DNA from: Gammaproteobacteria bacterium
GTDB taxonomy: Bacteria > Pseudomonadota > Gammaproteobacteria > Steroidobacterales > Steroidobacteraceae
Direction of reading: 5' to 3'
Length of the DNA: 55,702 nucleotides
NCBI GenBank assembly: GCA_020029535.1
Contig: JAIBJM010000008.1
Location: 1-55,702 of the forward strand
In this document: positions 42,986 through 51,477 of the stretch, piece by piece
Numbering within the stretch: the stretch's first letter is position 1
Layout: every line of letters begins with the position of its first letter
Made by a program: the position numbers and the translations under genes
The notes under the pieces: generated by a model
Databases searched by the model: none
What the model was told of the DNA's origin: nothing
The model's input: the letters and a program-made list of their open reading frames with translations, nothing else

Positions 42986-44383
42986 ATGGTTCTCCAACGT
43001 GCTGCACTGGTCACGGCGTGCCTGCTGACCATACAAGGCTGTGCGACTCTTCCCGACGTGGCGCGTGAAATGGCGAAACCACACCCTCGGCAGGTGGAGA
43101 TCGAGGGCGCGCGGGGTCCGGTTTCGCCTGCGAGAAGCGAGGCGATTCTCGCCCGCATCGAGGGGGGTGACGGCGCCTCCGGCATGCTGGAGAAACATCT
43201 GGCGTACGAGCAGGCGGTCAATGCCGATAGCCCGCTCGTACTGGGCAACAAACTGACGCTCCTGAAGAACGGTCCAGCCACTTACCAGGCGATGTTCGCG
43301 GCGATCCGCGCGGCCAAAGATCACATCAACCTGGAAACCTACATCTTCGACGCTGGCGAGGCGGGCGAGCAATTCTCCAGTTTGCTGCTGGAGCGCCAGG
43401 CCGCAGGTGTGCAGGTCAACATCATTCGTGACAGCGTTGGCAGCCTCTTCACGCCGAAAGCGTTCTTCGATCGGCTGCAGGAGGGCGGAATCAACATACT
43501 CGAATTCAACCCGGTGAATCCGCTGGCCGGCAACAAAAAGGGATGGCGGATCAACAACCGCGATCATCGCAGGCAGCTGGTGATCGATGGTCGGATCGCG
43601 TTCACCGGCGGGGTCAATATCAGCAACACGTATTCCAGTGCGCCCTCCAACAGGCGCGCCAGAAGGAATCGCAATCCGAAACCCGACCCGACCGCAGGCT
43701 GGCGCGACACACATATCCAGATCGAAGGGCCGGTCGTCGCGGAATTCCAGAAGATGTTCATGGATACCTGGGACCGGCAGAAGGGCGAACCGCTGACGGC
43801 AAAGAACTACTTTCCGGGGCTGCAGGCGCAGGGCAACGAGATCGTGCGCGCCATCGGCAGCACGCCGGCCGATGCGCAGAGCCAGATCTACCTCACCCTG
43901 ATGTCGGCCATCAGTCATGCGGAATCGACAGTGCATCTGACGATTGCCTATTTCGCGCCCGATCCGCAATTGCGCAAGGCGCTCATCGACGCGGCAGGCC
44001 GTGGCGTTGACGTGCAGCTGGTCCTGCCGAGCTACACCGACTCCTCGCCGATCTTCCATCTCGGCCGTTCGTACTACACGCAACTGCTGCGCGGCGGGGT
44101 GAAGATCCACGAGCTGAGCGGGGCGCTGTTACATGCGAAGACCGCCTGCATCGACGGAGTCTGGTCCACCATCGGTTCGACCAATCTGGACTGGCGCAGC
44201 TTCCTGCACAACGACGAGATCAACGCCGTGATCCTGGGCCGCGGCTTCGCCGGGCAAATGGAAGCCATGTTTGCCGACGATCTGACGCAGTCCGAAGCGA
44301 TCACACTCGATCGCTGGCGACGTCGGTCGCTGATGCTGCGATTCAAAGAGCGCATGGCGCGGATCGGCGCGTACTGGCTGTAG
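42986..44383 (+). CDS. Phospholipase D-like lipoprotein (cardiolipin synthase-like)
   Basis: 465 residues. Lipoprotein signal ending TIQGC, so anchored in the envelope. Two PLD domains: the first HKD is DHRRQLVIDGRIAFTGGVN, with Arg where the catalytic Lys should be; the second, LLHAKTACIDGVWSTIGSTN, is canonical. Family members transfer phosphatidyl groups or hydrolyse phosphodiesters; the substrate here is unknown. An Arg/Pro-rich insert (about 225-240) is odd. Start set at the signal peptide. Confidence 0.85.
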   Translation: MVLQRAALVTACLLTIQGCATLPDVAREMAKPHPRQVEIEGARGPVSPARSEAILARIEGGDGASGMLEKHLAYEQAVNADSPLVLGNKLTLLKNGPATYQAMFAAIRAAKDHINLETYIFDAGEAGEQFSSLLLERQAAGVQVNIIRDSVGSLFTPKAFFDRLQEGGINILEFNPVNPLAGNKKGWRINNRDHRRQLVIDGRIAFTGGVNISNTYSSAPSNRRARRNRNPKPDPTAGWRDTHIQIEGPVVAEFQKMFMDTWDRQKGEPLTAKNYFPGLQAQGNEIVRAIGSTPADAQSQIYLTLMSAISHAESTVHLTIAYFAPDPQLRKALIDAAGRGVDVQLVLPSYTDSSPIFHLGRSYYTQLLRGGVKIHELSGALLHAKTACIDGVWSTIGSTNLDWRSFLHNDEINAVILGRGFAGQMEAMFADDLTQSEAITLDRWRRRSLMLRFKERMARIGAYWL

Positions 44384-44552
44384 CCGGTGCTCTGACTCGC
44401 CGGCGGCGCCCTGCGACTGGACCACAAGGCCCGTTGTCGCGCAGTGGCTCGCACTACACGTCAGGCCCCTTGGGTGTTCTGCTGTAGGAAACCTGCTCGA
44501 GGCGGCGGTGCCGCCTTGCCGGAAGCACATGTCCAACCACGCACACTTCTTT

Positions 44553-44969
44553 TCAGGGCGTCGGCAGGCCACCGATCACATAGATCTGACCCACCGTGGC
44601 TTTCTCGCGCATCGGGCGGACGGCCGAATATTCCGGCGAGTTCCACCAGGCCTGCAGATCTTTCATGCTCGGGAACTGCATGATGAAGATGATTCCCTTG
44701 GGTTGGGTGGAGCGGGGCGCATCGATCAGCGCGGGCGGGCCGACAGCAATCACGCGAGCCCCATAGCGCGCCGAGGTCTTGCTGCCCTCCGCCTGATACT
44801 TCTGGAACAAAGCGGGGTCGAGTACCTCCTGGATGTTGCTTACAAAGAAGGCCGGCGCCGTGGGTGCGGTTTGTGCGTGCAGCACACTGATGCCAGCGGC
44901 GCCCAGGACGGCGCCGGTGAGGCCGGCCGCGATGATCTGAACCATTTTTCTGCCGTATTGCGATGTCAT
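44553..44969 (-). CDS. DUF1330 protein with signal peptide
   Basis: 138 residues. Signal peptide (IIAAGLTGAVLGAAGISVLHAQ) then one DUF1330 domain (AFFVSNIQEVLDPALFQKYQAEG; IIFIMQFPSMKDLQAWWNSPEYSAVRPMRE), a dimeric ferredoxin-like fold of unknown role. Strong SD AAGGGGG upstream. Separated from lipA by a 100-base divergent region, and from the PLD gene by 169 bases with only a GGCGGC-ggt-GCCGCC hairpin. Confidence 0.85.
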   Translation of the reverse strand: MTSQYGRKMVQIIAAGLTGAVLGAAGISVLHAQTAPTAPAFFVSNIQEVLDPALFQKYQAEGSKTSARYGARVIAVGPPALIDAPRSTQPKGIIFIMQFPSMKDLQAWWNSPEYSAVRPMREKATVGQIYVIGGLPTP

Positions 44970-45057
44970 GTTTCCCCCTTGATGGATTTAGTCTACTACC
45001 AAGCCAAAGGTTGCGGCGGGGCTGGCAAGGAGGATTCGGCACCCTGGATCAGCCTGC

Positions 45058-45063
45058 TAAACT
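45058..45063 (+). promoter_or_regulatory. -10-like box giving a probable leaderless lipA mRNA
   Basis: TAAACT six bases before the lipA ATG; the gap GCCCCC holds no ribosome-binding site. Confidence 0.4.
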
Positions 45064-45069
45064 GCCCCC

Positions 45070-46065
45070 ATGACTGAATTCAAGGGCATTCCGCTGGTCA
45101 GCGGCTCCAAGTACCGCACGGCGCAGGGTTTTTCCGCCATCAAGGACGGCATCAAGAGCAGCGGCGCGGAAACACTCGACCGCGCGGGTCTGTCCGGCAA
45201 ACCGCGCTGGCTCAAGGCGCCCGTCAGCGGCGGCGAGGGCTATGCCTTCGTCCGCAATACGGTACGCGAGCATCGTCTGGCGACGGTCTGCGAAGAAGCC
45301 AAGTGCCCGAACATCGGCGAATGCTGGAATGCCGGCACTGCCACCATCATGGTGATGGGCGCCGTCTGCACGCGGGCCTGCCGCTTCTGTGCCGTCGATA
45401 CCGGCAATCCGCGTGGCTGGCTGGATGCCGAAGAGCCCGCCAATGTCGCCGACAGCGTCGCGCTGATGAAGCTGAAGTATGTGGTGCTGACCTCGGTCAA
45501 TCGCGACGACCTGCCGGATGGCGGCGCCGCGCACTATGCGGCCTGCGTGCGCGCCATCAAACAACGCTGCCCCGACACCGCCGTCGAAGCGCTGACGCCG
45601 GATTTCCAGGGCGTGCTGCGCGATGTTGAAACCGTGGTGGATTCGGGCCTTGAGGTGTTCGCGCAGAATGTCGAAACCGTCGAGCGGCTGACGCATCCGG
45701 TGCGCGATCCGCGTGCCGGTTACCGCCAGACTCTGGATGTGCTGGCCCATGCCAAGCGCCACCGCCCGCAGGTGCTGACCAAGAGCAGTCTGATGCTGGG
45801 CCTCGGCGAAACCGATCAGGAGATCGCCGCCTGCATGGACGACCTGCGCGCAGCAGGCGTCGACATCCTCACGCTGGGGCAGTACCTGAGGCCGACGGTC
45901 AATCATCTGCCGGTGCAGTGCTTCGTGACTCCCCAACAGTTCACCGAATATCGCGAGTGGGGGCTGGCACGCGGCTTCCGCGAATGCGTGTCGGGGCCAC
46001 TGGTGCGCTCCAGCTATCGGGCCGAGCAGGCGCTGGCCGGCAACAACGTCGGGCTGGGCGCGTGA
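45070..46065 (+). CDS. lipA: Lipoyl synthase
   Basis: Radical-SAM enzyme inserting two sulfurs into octanoyl groups. 331 residues. Auxiliary cluster [12 protein letters not shown] and SAM cluster CTRACRFC are present, plus a C-terminal RSSYRAEQ. Lipoyl groups are needed on the glycine cleavage H-protein, partner of GcvPA/B. GTGA overlap with lipB. Confidence 0.97.
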   Translation: MTEFKGIPLVSGSKYRTAQGFSAIKDGIKSSGAETLDRAGLSGKPRWLKAPVSGGEGYAFVRNTVREHRLATVCEEAKCPNIGECWNAGTATIMVMGAVCTRACRFCAVDTGNPRGWLDAEEPANVADSVALMKLKYVVLTSVNRDDLPDGGAAHYAACVRAIKQRCPDTAVEALTPDFQGVLRDVETVVDSGLEVFAQNVETVERLTHPVRDPRAGYRQTLDVLAHAKRHRPQVLTKSSLMLGLGETDQEIAACMDDLRAAGVDILTLGQYLRPTVNHLPVQCFVTPQQFTEYREWGLARGFRECVSGPLVRSSYRAEQALAGNNVGLGA

Positions 46066-46712
46066 CACCGCAACTGCGCTGGCTGGGACGGGTGGCCTAC
46101 GAGCCCACCTGGCGCGCCATGCAGCAGTTCACCGACGCACGCACGGCCGACACGCTGGACGAGATCTGGCTGCTGGAACACGAGCCGGTGTTCACGCTGG
46201 GCATGAATGCCGACCGATCCCATCTGCTGGATCCCGGCGATATTCCGGTGGTGCAGATCGATCGTGGTGGCCAGGTGACCTATCACGGACCGGGCCAGCT
46301 GGTGGTGTATCCGCTGATCGACGTGCGCCGCGCCGGCTTCGGCGTGCGTGATCTGGTCAATGCGCTGGAAGGTGCGGTTATCGACTTGGCCGCGCAGTCG
46401 GGCATCCGCGCCCAATGCCGCAAGGGCGCGCCCGGCGTGTATGTGAACGATGCCAAACTGGCCAGCGTCGGCCTGCGGATCCGCCGCGGCGGCAGCTATC
46501 ACGGACTGGCGCTGAATGTGAACATGGACCTGGCGCCGTTCGCGCGCATCAATCCCTGTGGCTACGCGGGCCTCGCCATGACGCAACTGGCGGTGCTGGG
46601 TGGGGTCAGCGATGTCAGGAAGGCTGCGGATGTGCTGGGCGCGCTGCTGCTGGCCCGACTGGGTGCCGATCAACAGCTCAGATCACCAGCAGCACATTGC
46701 GGCACTGCTTGA
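46062..46712 (+). CDS. lipB: Octanoyl-[acyl-carrier-protein]-protein N-octanoyltransferase
   Basis: Transfers octanoate from ACP to lipoyl domains before LipA acts. 216 residues from GTG 46062, which overlaps the lipA stop; the open frame upstream is lipA coding. Motifs: [17 protein letters not shown], catalytic Lys in [12 protein letters not shown] and Cys in [13 protein letters not shown]. Its last 35 bases overlap ybeD on the other strand. Confidence 0.95.
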   Translation: MTPQLRWLGRVAYEPTWRAMQQFTDARTADTLDEIWLLEHEPVFTLGMNADRSHLLDPGDIPVVQIDRGGQVTYHGPGQLVVYPLIDVRRAGFGVRDLVNALEGAVIDLAAQSGIRAQCRKGAPGVYVNDAKLASVGLRIRRGGSYHGLALNVNMDLAPFARINPCGYAGLAMTQLAVLGGVSDVRKAADVLGALLLARLGADQQLRSPAAHCGTA

Positions 46713-46941
46713 GATCTTCAAACAGGGCGGCAATCTGCGCTTCGTCGCGCGCCTGGATCAGATAGGTCACGCCGACGAAATTGGCATTGGCTGAAGATCG
46801 CTCGCTGACATTCTGCAGGGCATCGGTACCCGCATGCCTTTCAACGATGGAATCCAGCTGCGCCCGCAGCCCGGCTTCGGCGCGCGCCATGACCTTGATC
46901 GGGTATTGGCAGGGAAATTCGAGCAGCCGGGGTTCTGTCAC
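46678..46941 (-). CDS. ybeD: DUF493 family protein YbeD
   Basis: 87-residue ACT-like protein (E. coli YbeD, 87 aa) with [14 protein letters not shown] at the N-terminus and [20 protein letters not shown] near the end. Usually upstream of lipB on the same strand; here it is convergent and overlaps lipB by 35 bases. Role unknown. Confidence 0.9.
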   Translation of the reverse strand: MTEPRLLEFPCQYPIKVMARAEAGLRAQLDSIVERHAGTDALQNVSERSSANANFVGVTYLIQARDEAQIAALFEDLKQCRNVLLVI

Positions 46942-47005
46942 ACCTCAGCATAGCCTAATGCACCGCAAAAAAGATGTCTGCGGTGGGTCGCCGAGTAAGT
47001 TGCGC

Positions 47006-47031
47006 TTGACAAATTGGGCTTGTGCTATATT
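47006..47031 (+). promoter_or_regulatory. Promoter of the RRM gene with a ~175-base leader
   Basis: Consensus TTGACA at 47006-47011 and TATATT at 47026-47031; the 14-base spacer is short, so the -10 may be offset. Transcription from here leaves about 175 bases before the ATG at 47213, with no gene in it and several GC-rich inverted stretches. Long leaders are common for cold-regulated RNA-binding proteins. Confidence 0.5.
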
Positions 47032-47212
47032 TCCGGCCGATCGTCGACGTCGGTGTCCGAGCCGAACCGCCTGCGATCAGGTGACAGGATCTACGGTTCA
47101 AGGCTCGTGAGAAGCTCTCTCCCTGACCTCGCTGGTGTTCCTGCCGTGTGGAGTAGCCACGGGCCCACTAACTTTGCCCAAGGCTGCTCGAGTTGTTTGG
47201 AGAGTGTGATTC

Positions 47213-47551
47213 ATGGCGAAGATTTACGTTGGTAACCTGCCGTTCACGGCCAGCGAAGCGGACATCCGCACGCTGTTCTCGCAGCACGGCGCGGTCGAGT
47301 CGGTTTCCCTGCCGACCGATCGTGAAACCGGCCGCCCGCGCGGTTTCGGTTTCGTCGAGATGAGCCAGGCCGACGCGGCCAAGGCCATCCAGAGCCTCAA
47401 TGGCTACAACATGGGTGGTCGTCCGCTGCGCGTGAACGAAGCCCAGGACAAGCCGCGCACTGGCGGCGGCATGCGCTCGGGTGGAGGCGGTGGTGGTTTC
47501 CGCGGTGGTCCGGGCGGCGGTGGTGGTGGTGGCGGTGGCGGACGCTGGTAA
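47213..47551 (+). CDS. RRM-type RNA-binding protein with Gly-rich tail
   Basis: 112 residues. One RNA recognition motif (2-80) with RNP2 KIYVGNLPF and RNP1 RGFGFVEM, then a Gly/Arg-rich tail (about 84-112). This matches bacterial cold-inducible RRM proteins and plant GRPs. SD GGAGAG ahead. Ends in a clear terminator. Confidence 0.94.
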   Translation: MAKIYVGNLPFTASEADIRTLFSQHGAVESVSLPTDRETGRPRGFGFVEMSQADAAKAIQSLNGYNMGGRPLRVNEAQDKPRTGGGMRSGGGGGGFRGGPGGGGGGGGGGRW

Positions 47552-47586
47552 GCGCCGTCGCGACATCACGCCTGGTTCGTGATTGC

Positions 47587-47620
47587 AGGGCCCGGGAGAA
47601 ATTCCGGGCCCTTTTTATTT
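47587..47620 (+). terminator. Rho-independent terminator after the RRM gene
   Basis: AGGGCCCGG (47587-47595), loop GAGAAATT, CCGGGCCCT (47604-47612), then TTTTTATTT. Classic strong hairpin with T tract. It overlaps the stop region of the convergent zinc-ribbon gene, for which it lacks a T tract. Confidence 0.92.
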
Positions 47621-47965
47621 GCCAGGACGGCGCGCCGGTGTCAGTTCCACCGACAGACTGACGGAACGCGCTTCGGAGGGCTGCAGCGCCCCCACGCTGA
47701 TGACCTGGCGGGTGATCTTCTCGCCGCGCTCATTGGTGACCGCCAGCACCACGCAGTATTCGCAGGCTTCTTCGGCCACCGGATGGCGGAAGACACCTTC
47801 GAATTGCAATGCCGGATATCCCGCCACACCCGGCTTGACGCCCACGGCATTGAAGCGCAGGTGATGCTGGCAACCCGGGCAGATTGCCGAGCTGGCCAGC
47901 ACCGTCGCCTTGCAATGCGGACAGACGCGGGTCGCGCCGACCGTGGAGTCCGCGCGTGCGTTCAT
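47615..47965 (-). CDS. Zinc-ribbon hypothetical protein
   Basis: 116 residues. An N-terminal zinc ribbon (VCPHCKATVL...ICPGCQHHL) is followed by a beta-rich domain (LQFEGVFRHP, YCVVLAVTNERGEKITRQVISVGALQPSEARSVSLSVEL) resembling Ig-like folds. Function unknown. Overlaps the bactofilin gene by four bases, so likely acts with it. Confidence 0.7.
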   Translation of the reverse strand: MNARADSTVGATRVCPHCKATVLASSAICPGCQHHLRFNAVGVKPGVAGYPALQFEGVFRHPVAEEACEYCVVLAVTNERGEKITRQVISVGALQPSEARSVSLSVELTPARRPGK

Positions 47966-48477
47966 GTCCCCTGGCCGGATCCTCGGTTGGATACCAGCCG
48001 CGGGGCCGAACCCTCGCCCCAGCCGAACTCGACATGACCGCGCATGCGGGAGCCTGCGGCCACCGAAATCGTGTCGGCCTTGACGTCGCCGATCACCACA
48101 CCCGATTGCAGCACGTCAACATGACGCGCCTTGTCGATATTGCCGGTCAGTTCACCACCGACTACCACCGAATGCGCCTGCACGCCGCCCTCGATGTGCG
48201 CACCCGGATCGATGCTGACATTGCCGTCGACGTGCACGTCGCCCTTGAAGCGGCCCGCCAGCCGCACATTGCCGGCACCCTGGATCTTGCCTTCGATGGT
48301 CAGTTCGGCGGCGATCAGCGATTCCTTGGCTTCGGGCCGGGGGGCGCGCCGTGCCGCATCCGAGGCGGTTTCGGCCGGCTTGTCCGCATTGCGCGGGGCA
48401 AGGTCTGCGACGGTGTTGCTGCGCGCCGCTGGCGTCGCACCGGTAGTTGGGGAGTCCTTGTCGTTCCAAAGTGCCAT
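47962..48477 (-). CDS. Bactofilin
   Basis: Polymer-forming cytoskeletal protein, 171 residues. The central bactofilin domain (about 55-150) is a row of short beta repeats (LTIEGKIQGAGNVRLAGRFKGDVHVDGNVSIDPGAHIEGG). Disordered ends carry Ala/Pro. ATG 48477 chosen because GAGAGGG lies before it; an ATG six codons upstream would put the SD inside the gene. Bactofilins often shape the cell with peptidoglycan hydrolases; rodA, mltB and dacC lie a few kb away. Confidence 0.92.
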   Translation of the reverse strand: MALWNDKDSPTTGATPAARSNTVADLAPRNADKPAETASDAARRAPRPEAKESLIAAELTIEGKIQGAGNVRLAGRFKGDVHVDGNVSIDPGAHIEGGVQAHSVVVGGELTGNIDKARHVDVLQSGVVIGDVKADTISVAAGSRMRGHVEFGWGEGSAPRLVSNRGSGQGT

Positions 48478-48668
48478 TGGCGTGCCCTCTCTCATGGGGT
48501 AATCAAGGTTGAAGCGGCAAACTAACTGCTGGCTGCCGGCCGCACCACTGTCTTAAGCCGGAGACACAGGGTATTTGTCTAGTGGCGCCGGTGCAAACAA
48601 GGCGGCGCCAGCCAGGTGGCGCATGGTCTGCTGCGCTGCGCGATGCTAAGCTGCGGCGCACTTCGCAC

Positions 48669-49322
48669 ATGCACGACCTGCGACATCTTTTCGACAACAA
48701 CCGCACCTGGGCAGAGAAGATCCGCCAGCAGGATCCGGATTTTTTCCTCAAGCTGTCGCGCCAGCAGTTTCCTGAATATCTGTGGATTGGCTGCTCTGAC
48801 AGCCGCGTGCCAGCCAACCAGATCGTCGGCCTGCTGCCCGGCGAGCTGTTCGTTCACCGCAACGTGGCCAACATTGTCGTGCACACCGACCTGAACTGCC
48901 TGTCGGTGATGCAGTTTGCGGTGGACATCCTCAAGGTGCGGCACATCATCGTCTGTGGCCACTATGGTTGCAGCGGCGTGCAGGCCGCGTTGCGCGGCGA
49001 TCGCCTCGGCCTCAGCGATAATTGGTTGCGTCATGTGCAGGACGTGCGGCAGAAGCACACCGGCCTGCTGGAGCGCGCCGGCGGCGAACAGCAGGCCGCC
49101 AATCGTCTCTGTGAGCTCAACGTCATCGAACAGGTGGCCAACGTGTGTCAGACCACCATTGCGCGCGATGCCTGGGAGCGCGGTCAGCAGTTGGCCATTC
49201 ACGGCTGGGTGTACGGCATTGACGACGGACTGGCGCGCGATCTGCGGGTCAGCGCTTCCAGCATGGAACAGGCTGGGCAGGTGTATGAGACCGCTCTGGC
49301 ATCCTTGCGCGACGTTCGCTGA
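48669..49322 (+). CDS. can: Beta-class carbonic anhydrase (Can type)
   Basis: Interconverts CO2 and bicarbonate. 217 residues. Zinc site: Cys and Asp of IGCSDSRVP, and His and Cys of CGHYGCSGV. LFDNNRTWAEKI and HGWVYGIDDG mark the Can subgroup. The ATG at 48669 fits the family; the frame extends upstream. Its end overlaps the next gene's probable start. Confidence 0.95.
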   Translation: MHDLRHLFDNNRTWAEKIRQQDPDFFLKLSRQQFPEYLWIGCSDSRVPANQIVGLLPGELFVHRNVANIVVHTDLNCLSVMQFAVDILKVRHIIVCGHYGCSGVQAALRGDRLGLSDNWLRHVQDVRQKHTGLLERAGGEQQAANRLCELNVIEQVANVCQTTIARDAWERGQQLAIHGWVYGIDDGLARDLRVSASSMEQAGQVYETALASLRDVR

Positions 49323-50454
49323 GTTTCGTCACTCCCGGCCGGTTGCCGTGCTGGCGGCATGGCTGGTCGGCGTCGCGGTGCCCGCGCTCTCGCAGCCGGT
49401 GCCGCCCCCCGATCTGAGCGGTGCGTATGCAGGCGCCGGTGCTGTGGCGGGCCGCGCCGATGACGATTGCACGCCGCGTTTCATGGCGGGCATCGGAGTG
49501 GAGGCACCGACGCAGGTGCTGGTTGGCCGCAATACGGTGGTGCTGGCCGACACGCAGGGACGCAGCGTGCGGCTGGTGCACCTGGATGCCGAACTACCGG
49601 CGTCGCTGACGCTCACCCGTCAGGGCTATTCCATCGGTCACTGGGATGGCGACACATTGGTGGTGGAGACCACCGGTCTGCCGTCGAGGCGCACCGTGGT
49701 CGAGCGTTTCCGCCGCGTTGCCGGCGGTAGTCAGCTGGAAAGCATTGTCGATGGCCGCGCCACGCTGGCCAATGGTCCCCGTGCGTTGCGGACACTGGAG
49801 CCGACCTGCAGCCAGCAAGCGCTGGTGGCCGACGCACCACGCCGAGTGGCGCCGGCTGATACCGCCGTGCAATCGCATCCGCTGCTGGAAGGCAGCTGGA
49901 AGATGGCGGCGCCGGTGGTGCAACTTCGGACCCGGGCGGGGCAGCTGCCGCCGTTGAAGCCCTCGGCAAGGCAGGATTTCCAGCAACGCCATGCCGGCTT
50001 GCAGACTGATGCCGCAGCTCGCGACAAGGCTGCAGGATGCAGGGTACTGGATGAGCCGCGCGCGAGCTTTCAGAGTCCGGGTCTGGACCTCGTGCAGGGT
50101 GCTGACATGATTTTTATCGGCTATGCATCGTGGGCCCGGGCGCGTTTCGTGCCGCTGGGTGACAGCTTCGATGGCGTGGCGGGCGGCCGGCCGGGTCGCT
50201 GGCGGGCACACTGGGATCGCAACAGTCTGGTGCTGGAAGGCGAGGGCTTCGATGCCGCGCTGCCGATGGATGCCAGCGGCCTGCAGCACAGTGCCGCATT
50301 GCGTGTCGTACAGCACCTGACGCTGAAGCAGAATGGGCGGATGCTGGAAATCCGTTCCGTGTTTACTGATCCGGAGACGTTTTCCCGCAGCTGGGAAACG
50401 GTTCATACCTATCAGCGCCAGACCACGCCACCGGAAGACTACGCCGGGTGTTGA
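49285..50454 (+). CDS. Secreted hypothetical protein with internally repeated motif
   Basis: 389 residues from ATG 49285; GTG 49346 would give a cleaner signal peptide (LAAWLVGVAVPALSQ). The mature part carries a motif GYSIGHWDGDTLVVETTGLPSR, recurring later as GRWRAHWDRNSLVLEGEGF. Single copies (GRWEGDTLVVETT) are seen in hypothetical proteins of many proteobacteria. Suggests two related beta domains. Function unknown. Overlaps carbonic anhydrase by 38 bases if ATG is used, and its stop overlaps the small membrane ORF. Confidence 0.6.
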   Translation: MRPLWHPCATFAEFRHSRPVAVLAAWLVGVAVPALSQPVPPPDLSGAYAGAGAVAGRADDDCTPRFMAGIGVEAPTQVLVGRNTVVLADTQGRSVRLVHLDAELPASLTLTRQGYSIGHWDGDTLVVETTGLPSRRTVVERFRRVAGGSQLESIVDGRATLANGPRALRTLEPTCSQQALVADAPRRVAPADTAVQSHPLLEGSWKMAAPVVQLRTRAGQLPPLKPSARQDFQQRHAGLQTDAAARDKAAGCRVLDEPRASFQSPGLDLVQGADMIFIGYASWARARFVPLGDSFDGVAGGRPGRWRAHWDRNSLVLEGEGFDAALPMDASGLQHSAALRVVQHLTLKQNGRMLEIRSVFTDPETFSRSWETVHTYQRQTTPPEDYAGC

Positions 50455-50615
50455 ACCGCATTTCGCTGACCGTACTGCTTCTGACGCTGAGCAATGTCTT
50501 CATGACATTCGCCTGGTTCTACATGCGCGAGCCGCTGAAACTGGACTATCTGTGGGCGGCACTGTGCATGCTGGGCGCGGTGTTCTTTATTTTCCGCTCG
50601 CGTCTGGGCGGCTGA
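50451..50615 (+). CDS. Shortened DUF486/DMT-type membrane protein (54 aa)
   Basis: TTG 50451 overlaps the previous stop (TTGA); GTG 50448 is an alternative. LTLSNVFMTFAW matches the start and FYMREPLKLDYLWAALCMLGAVFFIFR the end of DUF486 (~110 aa, four membrane segments); the middle is missing. Result: two membrane segments joined at TFAW-FYM. Either a deletion derivative or a real mini-transporter. Confidence 0.6.
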   Translation: MNRISLTVLLLTLSNVFMTFAWFYMREPLKLDYLWAALCMLGAVFFIFRSRLGG

Positions 50616-50616
50616 T

Positions 50617-51465
50617 TCAATACAGCGCCTCGATCAGCGCCTGCATGCGCTGCCACAGCGGGCCGGGCCGGCCGCTGCCCACCGGACCATCGTCCAGCCG
50701 CGTGACCGGCACCACGCCGCGCACCGCCGCGCTGAGCCATACCTCGTCGGCGTTGCGCAATTCCGTTGCGCTGACGGGCACTGAACGGCAGGGAATGCCA
50801 TTGGCCGCCGCCAGCTCTTCGATAAAACCGCGCATGGTGCCCGGCAACAGCTGACTTGAGTGTGGCGGTGTACGGATCTCGCCATCGATCACCACATGGA
50901 CCGCTGAGCCGGCAGCCTCGGTCAGCCAGCCATCGCGCAGCAGGATGGCTTCAGCAGCGCCGGCATCCACGGCCTGCATCCGTTGCAGCACATTGGCCAG
51001 CAGCGACACCGACTTGATGTCGCACAACGCCCAGCGTGTGTCGGCGGTGGTGATGCAATGCAGACCCTGGGCCAGCTGTGTCGCAGTGGGTGTGGGGAGC
51101 GGTGCGCAGAACATGAATACCGTGGGTGTCAGATCCGGCGGCGGGGCATGATTGCGACCATATTCGGCACCGCGCGACACTTGCAGATAGACGTACAGAT
51201 TGCCGCCGCCATTGGCCGTCAGCAGCGCTTCGATGAGCTCGCGCCAGTGTTCGGCGCTGTGCGGGTTGCGGATACGCACGGCGGCCAGGTTGCGTTGCAG
51301 GCGTTCCAGATGCGCCGGCAGACGCGGCACGCGTCCGCGCGGCGCGGCCATGACTTCGTAGATGCCATCGCCGTAGAGAAAACCGCGGTCCAGCGGCGAA
51401 ATGCGCGCCTCGCGCAGCGGCGCCAACGCGCCGTTCAGATGGCAGATCGGGAGCGGTTCGGCCAT
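50617..51465 (-). CDS. dat: D-amino-acid aminotransferase (fold-type IV)
   Basis: 282-residue PLP enzyme. DRGFLYGDGIYEV at the start, catalytic Lys in WALCDIKSVSLLANVLQ, LTEAAGSAVHVV near the phosphate cup. Branched-chain or 4-amino-4-deoxychorismate lyase activity is possible, but the dacC-dat neighbourhood supports a D-amino acid role (D-Ala/D-Glu for peptidoglycan). 12 bases after dacC. Confidence 0.85.
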   Translation of the reverse strand: MAEPLPICHLNGALAPLREARISPLDRGFLYGDGIYEVMAAPRGRVPRLPAHLERLQRNLAAVRIRNPHSAEHWRELIEALLTANGGGNLYVYLQVSRGAEYGRNHAPPPDLTPTVFMFCAPLPTPTATQLAQGLHCITTADTRWALCDIKSVSLLANVLQRMQAVDAGAAEAILLRDGWLTEAAGSAVHVVIDGEIRTPPHSSQLLPGTMRGFIEELAAANGIPCRSVPVSATELRNADEVWLSAAVRGVVPVTRLDDGPVGSGRPGPLWQRMQALIEALY

Positions 51466-51477
51466 CGCGAACAGGCC

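Noticed and set aside
44470-44520. AGGCGGC-ggt-GCCGCCT hairpin between the PLD and DUF1330 genes
   Set aside because: No T tract on either side, so not called as a terminator.
47460-47550. GGT/GGC-rich repeat
   Set aside because: Coding for the Gly-rich tail of the RRM protein, not a separate element.
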